The position numbers were made by a program, and so were the translations under genes. Shown one piece after another: positions 18,106 through 26,113 of a stretch of DNA of 32,660 nucleotides. The stretch's first letter is position 1. Every line of letters begins with the position of its first letter. Location of the stretch: positions 1-32,660 of the forward strand of contig JBDTSW010000013.1 in assembly GCA_039930945.1 (NCBI GenBank). The letters are read 5' to 3'. Source of the DNA: JBDTSW01 sp039930945 (GTDB lineage Bacteria; Actinomycetota; Thermoleophilia; Solirubrobacterales; 70-9). Below the pieces are notes generated by a model. The model worked only from the letters and a program-made list of their open reading frames with translations, did not search any database and was not told where the DNA came from.

Positions 18106-19183
18106 CGCCGAGACGGCTCTGGCGCTGACCCTCACCGCGCGCCAGGCCTCGGACTTCGAACTACTCGCAAACGGCGGCTTCGCGCCGCTCGAGGGCTTCA
18201 TGGACTCCGAGGACTGGCGCTCCGTATGCGAGGACATGCGTCTGACGTCCAAGCCCGACGAGATCTGGCCGATCCCGATCACTCTGGCCACCGACCTCGA
18301 GTGCTCGGAGGGTGACGTGATCGAGCTCGCAGCGCCCAACGGCAAGGCGCTGGGTCGCCTCACGGTCAGCGAGATCTTCGACCGCGACCTCGAGCTGGAG
18401 TCCCGCCAGGTCTACCGCACCACCGACCGCGAGCATCCCGGGGTCGCCGCGATCCACGAGGAGGGCTCACGCTGCCTCGCCGGCAAGATCGAGGCCGACG
18501 CGCTGCCCGACCACGACGAGGCGTTCATGCGCCGCTACCAGACCACCGAGGAGTCGAAGGCGGCGTTCGCCGCGCGCGGCTGGAAGCGCATCGTCGCCTT
18601 CCAGACCCGCAACCCGATCCACCGCGCCCACGAGTACCTGACCAAGGCGGCGCTGGAGATCTGCGACGGGCTCTATATCCACCCGTTGATCGGCGAGACG
18701 AAGAAGGGCGACATCCCCGCCGACGTGCGGATGCGCTGCTACGAGGTCCTGATGGACAACTACTACCACCCGGACCACGTGATGCTCGGCGTCAACCCCG
18801 GCAAGATGCACTACGCCGGGCCGCGCGAGGCCGTGCTGCACGCGGTGATCCGCCGCAACTACGGGTGCACCCACTTCATCGTGGGTCGCGACCACGCCGG
18901 CGTCGGCGACTACTACGGCACCTACGACGCCCAACGGATCTTCGACGACATCGACCTGGACAGGCTGGGGATCACACCCCTGTTCTTCGAGCACACCTTC
19001 TGGTGCAACGACTGCGAGGGAATGGGGTCGGCGAAGACCTGCCCCCACCCCCAGGAGTCGCACCTGTTCCTCTCAGGGACCAAGGTGCGCGAGATGCTCG
19101 AGGCCGGCGAGAAGCCGCCGCACGAGTTCAGCCGGGACGAGGTCGCGGAGATCCTGATCGACGCATACAAGGAAGAGGTGTGA
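18098..19183 (+). CDS. sat: ATP sulfurylase (sulfate adenylyltransferase, Sat type)
   Basis: The 361-residue protein has the homomeric Sat motifs: NGGFAPLEGFM (25-35), QTRNPIHRAHEYL (169-181), GRDHAGVGDYYG (263-274), the zinc-binding-type C..C..C region CNDCEGMGSAKTC, and SGTKVREML. It forms APS from ATP and sulfate. ATG 18098 overlaps the cysH stop by 8 bases; GTG 18089 is an alternative start. Either way it lacks about 20-25 residues of the usual N-terminus ('PHGG.LV.R'), which here would fall within cysH. No APS-kinase domain is fused; that enzyme is separate at 19242. Its TGA overlaps the ATG of a 19-codon ORF. Confidence 0.93.
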   Translation: MGSAETALALTLTARQASDFELLANGGFAPLEGFMDSEDWRSVCEDMRLTSKPDEIWPIPITLATDLECSEGDVIELAAPNGKALGRLTVSEIFDRDLELESRQVYRTTDREHPGVAAIHEEGSRCLAGKIEADALPDHDEAFMRRYQTTEESKAAFAARGWKRIVAFQTRNPIHRAHEYLTKAALEICDGLYIHPLIGETKKGDIPADVRMRCYEVLMDNYYHPDHVMLGVNPGKMHYAGPREAVLHAVIRRNYGCTHFIVGRDHAGVGDYYGTYDAQRIFDDIDLDRLGITPLFFEHTFWCNDCEGMGSAKTCPHPQESHLFLSGTKVREMLEAGEKPPHEFSRDEVAEILIDAYKEEV

Positions 19184-19242
19184 TGAGCGACGTTAGGCGC
19201 GAAAGCGTGTTCGCCCCCCTGGCAAGGGGAGGGTTCGACTGA
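19183..19242 (+). CDS. 19-residue ORF bridging sat and cysC
   Basis: ATG AGC GAC ... TGA encodes 19 residues (MSDVRRESVFAPLARGGFD). Its ATG overlaps the sat stop as TGATG, and its TGA overlaps the cysC ATG as TGATG. The mini-ORF thus exactly fills the 58 bases between the two enzymes in a third frame. It may be a real microprotein, or only a translation relay that lets ribosomes finishing sat reach cysC. No family is recognisable at this length. cysC has no strong Shine-Dalgarno of its own apart from GGGGAGGG near 19225-19232, which supports the relay reading only partly. Confidence 0.45.
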   Translation: MSDVRRESVFAPLARGGFD

Positions 19243-19787
19243 TGGCAGGCGAGAAGGGGTTCACCCTGTGGTTCACCGGGCTCTCCGGATCCGGCAAGAC
19301 CACGATCACCAACGTCCTGGTGAAGGAGCTGCGCAACCGCGAGGTCCCGATCGAGGTGCTCGACGGCGACATCGTCCGCGAGAACCTCTCCAAGGGCCTC
19401 GGCTTCTCGAAGGAGGATCGCGACACCAACATCCGTCGCATCGCCTTCGTCGCCAACCTGCTCTCCCGCAACGGCGTGCCGGTGATCACCGCTGCGATCT
19501 CGCCCTACCGCGAGATCCGCAACGAGGCCCGCGAGATCATGGACGGTCGCTTCGTCGAGGCCTACGTCAAGGCCTCGGTCGAGGTCTGCGAGGGGCGCGA
19601 TGTCAAGGGCCTGTACGCGAAGGCGCGCTCGGGAGAGATCAAGGAGTTCACCGGCGTCTCGGATCCCTACGAGCCCCCGGAGAACCCGGAGCTGGTGCTC
19701 GAGACCGAGAGCCAGTCTGCCGAGGAGTCTGCGGAGCAGATCCTCGACTACCTGACCGAGCGCGGCCTGATCCCGGCCGCCGGCTGA
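19242..19787 (+). CDS. cysC: APS kinase
   Basis: The 181-residue kinase has Walker A GLSGSGKT (13-20), VLDGDIVRENLS (39-50), FSKEDRDTNIRRIAFVANLL (55-74), ISPYREIRNEARE (86-98) with the conserved Ser87, and the lid segment KEFTGVSDPYEPPENPEL. It phosphorylates APS to PAPS in the cytoplasm. It follows sat through the 19-codon ORF. The operon also has an APS reductase, which consumes APS directly, so PAPS here is probably for sulfotransferases rather than cysteine synthesis; that is inference. The convergent PHP gene ends 3 bases past its stop. Confidence 0.93.
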   Translation: MAGEKGFTLWFTGLSGSGKTTITNVLVKELRNREVPIEVLDGDIVRENLSKGLGFSKEDRDTNIRRIAFVANLLSRNGVPVITAAISPYREIRNEAREIMDGRFVEAYVKASVEVCEGRDVKGLYAKARSGEIKEFTGVSDPYEPPENPELVLETESQSAEESAEQILDYLTERGLIPAAG

Positions 19788-19790
19788 CGC

Positions 19791-20609
19791 TCAGGGCTTC
19801 GCCGGCACCTGCGGCTCGCCGAGCCCGTAGGTGTCGTAGGCGCCCCAGCGGCTGAAGGTCTTGTGCGTGGGGCCGTGGAAGTCCGAGGACGCGGTCGCCA
19901 CCAGGTCGAACTCCTCGCAGAGCTCGAGGCAGTGCTTGGTCTGGGCGGGCGTGTGCGGCGGGTAGAAGGTCTCGATCCCGTCGAGGCCGACGTCGCGGAC
20001 CAGGCTGGAGACCAGGTCGCGGACCTGCTCGGGGTCCTGCACGTCCCAGTAGGGATGGGCGACGACGGCGACGCCGGCGGCGGCGTGGATCAGGCGCACC
20101 GCCTCCTCGGCCGAGGGCCACTTGCGAGAGACGAAGGCCTTGGCGCCCGGCACCAGATACTCCTCGAAGAAGGGCCCGAGGTCCGGTCCGGCGCCGGCCG
20201 CCTTGGCGATGTGGGGCCGGCCGATCGCGTCGGCGGCGCCGGCCTTGGCGACGGCGTCGGCGAAGCTGACCTCGACGCCGTGCGAGTTGAGCCGGGAGAT
20301 GATCTCCTTGGCGCGCTCGACCCGCTCCTGCTGGGCGCGGTCACAGGCGGGCTGGATGCGCTCGAGGTCGACCCAGTAGCCGCAGATGTGGAGGTCCTCG
20401 GAGTAGCGGTGGACGCAGGACATCTCCACCGCCGGCAGGTTGAGGATTCCCGCCTCGGCCGCCGCGGCGGTCGCCGCCGCAACCCCGGCAACGCCGTCGT
20501 GGTCGGTCAGCGCCATCACCGTGATCCCGGCCTCGGCCGCCGAGCGGGCGACGTCGGCGGGCTCGAGTTGGCCGTCGGATACCGTGGAGTGGGATTGCAA
20601 GTCGATCAT
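19791..20609 (-). CDS. PHP-domain phosphoesterase, possible pAp phosphatase
   Basis: The 272-residue protein shows the PHP metal ligands in order: H5-less start DLQSHSTVSDG (H7, D12), LTDHDG (D36-H37-D38), E62 and H67 in VEMSCVH, H134 in RPHIA, H185 in HPYW, and D243/H245 in SDFHG. The set is that of the YciV/TrpH group of trinuclear PHP enzymes, some of which hydrolyse 3',5'-nucleotide bisphosphates such as pAp, or trim RNA 5' ends. Its position beside an APS kinase is suggestive, because sulfotransferases turn PAPS into pAp, which must be cleared. Activity is not proven by sequence. It is divergent from the Rrf2 gene with a gap of only 23 bases. Confidence 0.85.
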   Translation of the reverse strand: MIDLQSHSTVSDGQLEPADVARSAAEAGITVMALTDHDGVAGVAAATAAAAEAGILNLPAVEMSCVHRYSEDLHICGYWVDLERIQPACDRAQQERVERAKEIISRLNSHGVEVSFADAVAKAGAADAIGRPHIAKAAGAGPDLGPFFEEYLVPGAKAFVSRKWPSAEEAVRLIHAAAGVAVVAHPYWDVQDPEQVRDLVSSLVRDVGLDGIETFYPPHTPAQTKHCLELCEEFDLVATASSDFHGPTHKTFSRWGAYDTYGLGEPQVPAKP

Positions 20610-20632
20610 GCGAATCGGGAAAGGTAGCTGAG

Positions 20633-21091
20633 ATGAGGATCTCCGCGAAGGCGGACTACGCGGTGCGCGCGGCCCTGGAGCTGGCGGCCTCGCCCGACGG
20701 CGAGCCGGTCAAGGGCGAGCGGCTGGCCGAATCGCAGGGGATCCCGCTGCAGGTCCTCGAGCACATCCTGCTCGAGCTCAAGCACGCCCGCCTGATCCGG
20801 GCCAAGCGCGGCTACAGGGGCGGCTACTGGCTCGACCGCCCGGCCGAGGAGATCTCGATCGCGGACGTGATCCGCGCGGTCGAGGGCCCGCTGGCCAACA
20901 TCCACGAGTCGGCGCCGGAGGACCTGCACTACTCCGGGCCGGCCGAGCGCCTGCGAGACGTCTGGGTCGCCGTCCGCGCCAACCTGCGCGGCGTGCTCGA
21001 GAACATCAACCTGGCGGAGGTCGCCAGGGGTGAGATGCCGTGGCGCATCGACGCGATCCTCAACGACCCGGAGGCCTGGATCAAGCGCTGA
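20633..21091 (+). CDS. Rrf2-family transcription regulator without Fe-S cysteines
   Basis: The 152-residue protein starts with the canonical Rrf2 winged helix (MRISAKADYAVRAALELA), recognition helix IPLQVLEHILLELKHARLI, and wing KRGYRGGYWLDRP, followed by ISIADVIRAVEGPL. It contains no cysteine at all, so unlike IscR, NsrR or RsrR it cannot bind an Fe-S cluster through cysteines. That recalls CymR, the Rrf2 regulator of cysteine metabolism in Bacillus. Its neighbours (sulfate operon, PHP enzyme, sulfite exporter) make it the likely sulfur regulator here. The 23-base divergent gap contains an AAAGG Shine-Dalgarno for this gene and little room for an operator, so part of the control region must lie inside the PHP gene. 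Confidence 0.88.
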   Translation: MRISAKADYAVRAALELAASPDGEPVKGERLAESQGIPLQVLEHILLELKHARLIRAKRGYRGGYWLDRPAEEISIADVIRAVEGPLANIHESAPEDLHYSGPAERLRDVWVAVRANLRGVLENINLAEVARGEMPWRIDAILNDPEAWIKR

Positions 21092-21191
21092 GCGCTGATA
21101 CCATGCCGCGCCGGCCTTGTAGCCTTAGCGGGTCAACAAGGTCGAACAGGGCCGACGGCCTCTCCACCCCTCCCCACCGCACGCACCGCAC

Positions 21192-22082
21192 ATGGACCCA
21201 GCGATCATCTTCTTTGGGCTCGGCATCGGGCTGCTCGTTGGCATGACCGGCATGGGTGGCGCATCGCTGATGACCCCGCTGCTGATCCTCATCTTCGGGA
21301 TCTCGCCGGTGACCGCGATCGGCACCGACATCTTCTACGCCGCGGTGACGAAGACGGTCGGCGGCTACCAGCACCTGAAGCTGAAGACGGTCCACAAGGG
21401 GATCGCCTTCTGGATGGCCGTCGGCAGCGTGCCCTCGGCGATCGCCGGCGTCTATGTGATCGAGATCCTCCAGCGCACCTACGGCGACGACCTCGACCAG
21501 CTCGTGCTGGGAATGCTCGGGGGGACCCTGCTGGTGGTCGGCATCGCCACCCTGCTGCGCTCGATCTTCTTCAAGGACGTGATCGCCGAGCGCTACGCCG
21601 TCCACCTCTACCGGCGCCACATCATCGCCGCGGTGATCACCGGGGCCGTCACCGGCTTTGTCATCGGCCTCACCTCCGCGGGCTCGGGCACGCTGATCGC
21701 GATCGCCCTGATCGCGATCTTCCGCCTCACCCCGCAGCGGGTGGTCGGGACCGACATCTTCCACGCGGCGGTGCTGCTGTGGGCCGCCGGAATCGCCCAC
21801 TGGGTCGGCGGCAACGTCGACTTCGTGCTCGCGGGCAACATCCTCATCGGCTCGGTCCCCGGAGTGCTGCTGGGCGGGATGCTCGCCGTCAGGGCCCCGC
21901 AGGGCTTCCTGCGTCGCGCGCTCGCGATCGTGCTCTGCACCTCCGGCGCCACCCTGGTGGTCAAGGAATGGACCCCGGGCGTGGTCATCCCGGCGATCAT
22001 CATCGCCGCCGTCCTCGTCGGCTCGCTGTTCGCGATCCAGGCGATCTCGCAGCGGCGCCTGCGCAGCCCCACGGCCACCTAG
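21192..22082 (+). CDS. TauE/SafE family sulfite/anion exporter
   Basis: The 296-residue integral membrane protein has about eight hydrophobic helices in two halves. Each half begins with the repeated family motif: GLLVGMTGMGGASLMTPLLI with GISPVTAIGTD, and GFVIGLTSAGSGTLIAIALI with LTPQRVVGTD. TauE/SafE proteins move sulfite, sulfoacetate or related anions across the cytoplasmic membrane. Next to sulfate assimilation genes and an Rrf2 regulator, export of excess sulfite (or uptake of a sulfur anion) is the natural role. The 100-base gap before it has no clear Shine-Dalgarno. Co-transcription with the Rrf2 gene is possible but not shown. Confidence 0.88.
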   Translation: MDPAIIFFGLGIGLLVGMTGMGGASLMTPLLILIFGISPVTAIGTDIFYAAVTKTVGGYQHLKLKTVHKGIAFWMAVGSVPSAIAGVYVIEILQRTYGDDLDQLVLGMLGGTLLVVGIATLLRSIFFKDVIAERYAVHLYRRHIIAAVITGAVTGFVIGLTSAGSGTLIAIALIAIFRLTPQRVVGTDIFHAAVLLWAAGIAHWVGGNVDFVLAGNILIGSVPGVLLGGMLAVRAPQGFLRRALAIVLCTSGATLVVKEWTPGVVIPAIIIAAVLVGSLFAIQAISQRRLRSPTAT

Positions 22083-22109
22083 ATGGGGTTGGGACCGCCC
22101 GTCCTTGAG

Positions 22110-22115
22110 TAGGCT
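22110..22115 (+). promoter_or_regulatory. TAGGCT -10 box, leaderless type, for acyl-CoA dehydrogenase
   Basis: TAGGCT ends exactly 6 bases before GTG 22122. A TTGGGA at 22089-22094, 15 bases upstream, could be a weak -35. No Shine-Dalgarno is present. Confidence 0.45.
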
Positions 22116-22121
22116 GCGGCC

Positions 22122-23399
22122 GTGGACTTCAACCCGAGCCCGCGGGTCACCGAGTTGCGCGAGCGGATTCGCGCCTTTCTCGACGAGCACGTGTACCCGG
22201 TCGAGGCGGAGGCGCTGCAGGCCCTCGACGACGAGGTCCGTCCGGGGGTTGCCTATCCGCAGATCCTGGTCGAGATCCGCAGGCGGGCACGCTCGGAGGG
22301 GCTGTGGAACCTGTTCATGGCGGACGAGCGCTACGGCCCTGGGCTGCTGAACTGGGAGTACGGCCTGCTCTGCGAGGAGATGGGCCGCAGCCCGGCGATC
22401 GCCGGCATGGCCTTCAACTGCGCCGCCCCCGACACCGGCAACATGGAGATCCTCGCCGAGCACGGCACCGAACCCCAGAGGGAGCGCTGGCTGCAGCCCC
22501 TGCTCGACGGCGAGATCCGCTCGTGCTTCTCGATGACCGAGCCCGAGGTTTCCGGCTCGGACCCGACGACGCTGCAGGCCAGCGCCGTGCTGGACGACGG
22601 TGAGTGGGTGATCAACGGCCACAAATGGTTCACCTCGGGCGCCGTCGGCGCCGACGTCGCGATCGCGATGGTGGTCACCGACCCCGACGCCCACCGCTAC
22701 GCCCGCGCCTCGATGATCCTGGTGCCGATCGACAACCCGGGCTTCGACCTGGTCCGTTCCGTGCCCGTGATGGGTCACTCGGGCGGCCCCGGCCACTGCG
22801 AGGTCCGCTACACCGATTGCCGCGTTCCGGAGGCGAACCTGCTGGGCCCGCGCCAGGCCGGCTTCGCGATCGCCCAGGACCGCCTCGGCCCGGGCCGCAT
22901 CCACCACTGCATGCGGGCGATCGGGACCTGCGAGCGGGCGATCGAGATGATGTGCCGGCGCGCCAACACGCGGGAGACCCACGGCGGCAAGCTCGCCGAC
23001 AAGCAGTTCATCCAGGACTTCATCGCCAAGTCGCGGATGGAGACCGATCAGGCTCGCCTGCTGACGCTGCTCGCCGCCTGGCGGATGGACACGGGGGGAA
23101 AGAAGGCCGCCCGCCGCGAGATCTCGATGATCAAGGTGGTGGCGGCGAACGTGGTCATGGACGTACTCGACCGGGCGATTCAGACCCACGGAGCCCTCGG
23201 CATGTCCGACGACACTCCGCTGGCGGGGATGTGGCGCTTCTCGCGCATGCTCAAGGTCGCCGACGGGCCCGACGAGGTCCACAAGATGGTGATCGCCCGC
23301 CGCGAGCTCAACCACTGGGCGAAGCAGGCCGAGGGCGAGAGTGCCGGCGCCAACAGCGCCGGTGACACCGCGGGCGCCGGCGCACCCGCGACGGCCTAG
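22122..23399 (+). CDS. Acyl-CoA dehydrogenase, ACAD10/11-like
   Basis: The 425-residue flavoprotein has the three-domain acyl-CoA dehydrogenase fold. The FAD-contact segments are SCFSMTEPEVSGSDPT (about 134-149) and WVINGHKWFTSGA (about 161-173), and the C-terminal helical domain has QTHGALGMSDDTPLA (about 355-369). The long N-terminal helix with FLDEHVYPVE and the PEVSGSDP form are typical of the ACAD10/11 group. A kinase of the APH fold is encoded convergently at 23396. Human ACAD10/11 fuse these two domains, and the Pseudomonas levulinate pathway (LvaA/LvaC) uses the same pair on 4-hydroxyacyl-CoA. That suggests this substrate class. The last 25 residues are a low-complexity Ala/Gly tail. 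Its TAG shares the palindrome CTAG with the opposing stop. Confidence 0.9.
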   Translation: MDFNPSPRVTELRERIRAFLDEHVYPVEAEALQALDDEVRPGVAYPQILVEIRRRARSEGLWNLFMADERYGPGLLNWEYGLLCEEMGRSPAIAGMAFNCAAPDTGNMEILAEHGTEPQRERWLQPLLDGEIRSCFSMTEPEVSGSDPTTLQASAVLDDGEWVINGHKWFTSGAVGADVAIAMVVTDPDAHRYARASMILVPIDNPGFDLVRSVPVMGHSGGPGHCEVRYTDCRVPEANLLGPRQAGFAIAQDRLGPGRIHHCMRAIGTCERAIEMMCRRANTRETHGGKLADKQFIQDFIAKSRMETDQARLLTLLAAWRMDTGGKKAARREISMIKVVAANVVMDVLDRAIQTHGALGMSDDTPLAGMWRFSRMLKVADGPDEVHKMVIARRELNHWAKQAEGESAGANSAGDTAGAGAPATA

Positions 23400-24454
23400 C
23401 CCAGTCGCGCCTCGGCCTCGGCGGCGCCCTCGGCGAGGCGCTCCACCAGCCGGGCGAAGTGCTCGAAACTCGAGTCGGTCGCGCCCGACTTGCCGTAGCC
23501 GCCCGCGGCGTAGCGCGCGTAGACCCCCTGCAGGATCACGGCCAGCTTCCAGTAGCCGAGGGCGACGAAGAAGTCGAGCTGGGAGAGGTCGCGTCCGGAG
23601 CCCTCGGCGTAGCGCCGGCGCAGCTCGGCGCGGGTGGGAAAGCCGGCCGCGGTGGTCGGCGGGTCGAACAGCGGGATCAGGTCGTCGCCCTCCTCGGTCC
23701 AGTAGACCATCAGCATGCCGACGTCGGCCAGCGGGTCTCCGAGCGTGCACAGCTCCCAGTCGAGGACGGCGGCGATCTCGCCGGACTCGCTGAGGATCAT
23801 GTTGTCGAGCCGGTAGTCGCCGTGAACGAGGGTCGCCGGGCCCTGATCGGGGATGCGCACGGCCAGCCGGTCGTGGACCTCGTCGACGATCGGCAGCTCC
23901 CTGGTCTTGGACTTCTCCCACTGCCCCTGCCAGCGACGGAGCTGGCGGGCGACGTAGTCCTGCTTGCGGGCGAGGTCGCCGAGGCCGATCTCGTCGGGAT
24001 CGACTTCGTGGATCGCGACCAGGGTGTCGGCGACACGCTCGCCGACCGCCCGGCGACCGGCCTCGTCGAAGGCCTCCTCGGCGTCGCGCTTGACGCGCAG
24101 GATCGGGCCGCCGACGAAGCGCATCACGTAGAAGGGGGCGCCGTTGACCACCTCGTCCTCGCAGATCCCGACCGCAGGCGGGACTGGCACCGGCGTCGGC
24201 TGCAGCGCGGAGATGATCCGGTGCTCGCGGCCCATGTCGTGGGCCGAGGCCAGGCGCTTGCCGAGCGGGGGGCGGCGCAGCGCCCACCGCCGCCCACCGG
24301 CGTCGGCGACGCCATAGGTGAGGTTTGAGCGGCCACCGGCGATCCGCTCGAAGGCGAGCGGCAGCTCGACCCCCTCGACGTTGGCCTCGAACCAGCCCTC
24401 GATGCCGGCTCGGTCGATGCCTTCGGGAATCTTGCCCCTGGCGTCCTCACCCAC
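23396..24454 (-). CDS. APH-fold kinase, 4-hydroxyacyl-CoA kinase-like (ACAD10/11, LvaA)
   Basis: The 352-residue kinase has an N lobe with IAGGRSNLTYGV (38-49) and WALRRPP, then the catalytic HGDYRLDNMI loop and the metal-binding LDWELCTLGDP segment of aminoglycoside/choline-type phosphotransferases. The RRPP..P motif and 'GRSNLTY' are typical of the kinase domain of ACAD10/11 and of LvaA. That domain phosphorylates a 4-hydroxyacyl-CoA so that the partner dehydrogenase can remove the phosphate. Antibiotic resistance is unlikely given these motifs and the convergent dehydrogenase gene. GTG 24454 is the start. It ends the minus-strand run from 28563 but has its own TANNNT box. Confidence 0.87.
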   Translation of the reverse strand: MGEDARGKIPEGIDRAGIEGWFEANVEGVELPLAFERIAGGRSNLTYGVADAGGRRWALRRPPLGKRLASAHDMGREHRIISALQPTPVPVPPAVGICEDEVVNGAPFYVMRFVGGPILRVKRDAEEAFDEAGRRAVGERVADTLVAIHEVDPDEIGLGDLARKQDYVARQLRRWQGQWEKSKTRELPIVDEVHDRLAVRIPDQGPATLVHGDYRLDNMILSESGEIAAVLDWELCTLGDPLADVGMLMVYWTEEGDDLIPLFDPPTTAAGFPTRAELRRRYAEGSGRDLSQLDFFVALGYWKLAVILQGVYARYAAGGYGKSGATDSSFEHFARLVERLAEGAAEAEARLG

Positions 24455-24460
24455 GCGTCA

Positions 24461-24466
24461 AGCATA
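24461..24466 (-). promoter_or_regulatory. TATGCT -10 box (minus), leaderless type, for the kinase gene
   Basis: On the minus strand TATGCT ends exactly 6 bases before GTG 24454. It occupies the 21-base gap after the membrane-protein gene, so the kinase can be transcribed independently of the upstream run. Confidence 0.45.
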
Positions 24467-24475
24467 TGGGCGCAT

Positions 24476-26104
24476 CTAGGCCGAGCACTGGTCGGAGGCG
24501 CCGACCATGGCGCCGACTGAGAAGCGGGCCTCGACCCGCACGACCGATGCGGCCCGGGCCCGCAACAGGGTCCAGTCTCCGTCGCGCTCGACGCAGGCGT
24601 CGCCGGCGACGACCTCCCAATAGCGCGAGTAGTGCACCCGCACCAAATAGGCGCCCGGGGCGTCTGCCGTGACCTCGAAGGACTCCGGGCCGATCGCCGC
24701 CATGCGGGCGTCGGCGGAGGGCACGGAGCCTCCGGGCGCGGTTACCAGGGTCGATTCCCCGGCCACCTCGTAGAGCTCCCAGTCGGGGTTGTGCCAGATC
24801 AGCTCGAGGTAGGGCAGGCCGGAGGCGATCAGCTCGGCTTCATCCGTCGCCAGGTAGTCGAGCTCGACGCCTTCGGGGACGGCGACGTAGTCGACGGCGT
24901 TGTCGCGCAGCCAGTCGAAGTAGGAGGCGGGGTCGAGGCGGCCGTGCTCAAACAGGTCGAAGTCGTCGGACTCGGCCTGGCGCAGCCACCCACGCGCCAG
25001 CGGGTACGCCTCGCCCACGTGGACGGCCTCCCAGCGGTTGCGGGTCGGCAGGACCTGGATCCGGGTCGGGGCGCCGACGGTGCGGCGGCCGAGCTCGTCG
25101 ACCAGGGGACGATGAAACGAGCGCTCGACCGAGGGGTCGTCGATCGCGTCGGCGACGTCGCGGACCGGGGCCGACCACTGCCACCAGAGCAGGGGAAGCG
25201 CCACGATCGCCAGCGCCAGCGGGCGGCGGCCGGCCAGAGCCAGCGCCATCACCGGGCCGGCGAACAGAGCCCCCAGCCGGGTGACGTTGCCACCAACGGC
25301 GTTGTCGAAGACGAACAACGCGATCGCCACCAGCGCGTACAGCGCGATCCCCCAGCGCAAGACCCGCTCGTCGCCGGGGATCAGCACCAGCGCCACCGCG
25401 GCGAAGATGGGGACGTTCTGGAAGGCCGAGGCGACGAACGGCTCGACACCGTCGATCGGGAAGGCGAGCGCCATTCCGACCGCCGCCGCGATCGCCGCGA
25501 TCCCGACGGCGGCGCCCGGCCTCCACCCCTGGTCGCGACCGGCGCCCGCCCGGCGCCCGGCGATGGCCACCGCCCCGCCCGCGATCGCGAGGAAGAGCCC
25601 CGCGACCGGGCTGGCGAAGCTGGTCAGCACCGCCAGCGGCGGGGCCAGGCGCGAGCGACCCCGCTGCAGCGCCAGCAGCGCCGCCAGCCCGAGCGCGATC
25701 CCGAGGGCGAAGGTGAGCCGGCCGGTGAACAGGTTGATCGCCGTCGCGGCGCCGAACCACAGCGCCCCCAGCCGGGCGCGCTCACCGAAGCGATCGTGGG
25801 CGAGGGCCGCGAACAGGCCGGCCGCGGCCACGGCGGCGAGGGCGCCGACCAGACGAGGGCCGATCAGCGCGGCCAGCGGCGGGAACAGCAGCGAGTAGCC
25901 GGGAAGATGGTGGCCGGCATACCAGGCGTTGCTGAGGACCGCGAACCCGTTGGCGTCGAAGAAGTCGGCGCGAAAGGTCTGCGCGGCCAGGTCAGCGCTG
26001 GCCGGGTCCCAGGCCAGATAGACGCCGGCGAGAACCGCGGCGACGAGCATCGGGGCGGCAACCATGGAGCGGGAGGCTAGGGCGGCGGCGCCCGCCGCGG
26101 GCAT
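24476..26104 (-). CDS. Polytopic membrane protein with extracytoplasmic C-terminal domain
   Basis: The 542-residue protein has many hydrophobic segments through about residue 315 (for example 14-31, 82-100, 124-145, 200-215, 230-245 and 283-312), then a soluble domain of about 225 residues. That domain is rich in aromatic and acidic residues (DYVAVPEGVELDYLATDEAE, YSRYWEVVAGDAC). The arrangement, with a 'W..YE' strand and a final beta-domain, resembles GT-C glycosyltransferase-like or related uncharacterised envelope proteins of actinobacteria. I see no diagnostic catalytic motif beyond an early acidic pair (D47/D50). ATG 26104 starts 9 bases after the helicase stop, so it is in the same operon. 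Function unknown; cell-envelope assembly is a guess. Confidence 0.75.
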   Translation of the reverse strand: MPAAGAAALASRSMVAAPMLVAAVLAGVYLAWDPASADLAAQTFRADFFDANGFAVLSNAWYAGHHLPGYSLLFPPLAALIGPRLVGALAAVAAAGLFAALAHDRFGERARLGALWFGAATAINLFTGRLTFALGIALGLAALLALQRGRSRLAPPLAVLTSFASPVAGLFLAIAGGAVAIAGRRAGAGRDQGWRPGAAVGIAAIAAAVGMALAFPIDGVEPFVASAFQNVPIFAAVALVLIPGDERVLRWGIALYALVAIALFVFDNAVGGNVTRLGALFAGPVMALALAGRRPLALAIVALPLLWWQWSAPVRDVADAIDDPSVERSFHRPLVDELGRRTVGAPTRIQVLPTRNRWEAVHVGEAYPLARGWLRQAESDDFDLFEHGRLDPASYFDWLRDNAVDYVAVPEGVELDYLATDEAELIASGLPYLELIWHNPDWELYEVAGESTLVTAPGGSVPSADARMAAIGPESFEVTADAPGAYLVRVHYSRYWEVVAGDACVERDGDWTLLRARAASVVRVEARFSVGAMVGASDQCSA

Positions 26105-26113
26105 CTGGCCCAG

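Noticed and set aside
21081..24287. Minus-strand open frame of 1068 codons
   Set aside because: It is a shadow of the Rrf2, TauE and acyl-CoA dehydrogenase genes and of the kinase gene in another frame. The composition is Arg/Gly/Asp-rich without domains.
23396..24454. Aminoglycoside resistance kinase
   Set aside because: The N-lobe and loop motifs fit the ACAD10/11 and LvaA kinase type, and the convergent partner is an acyl-CoA dehydrogenase.
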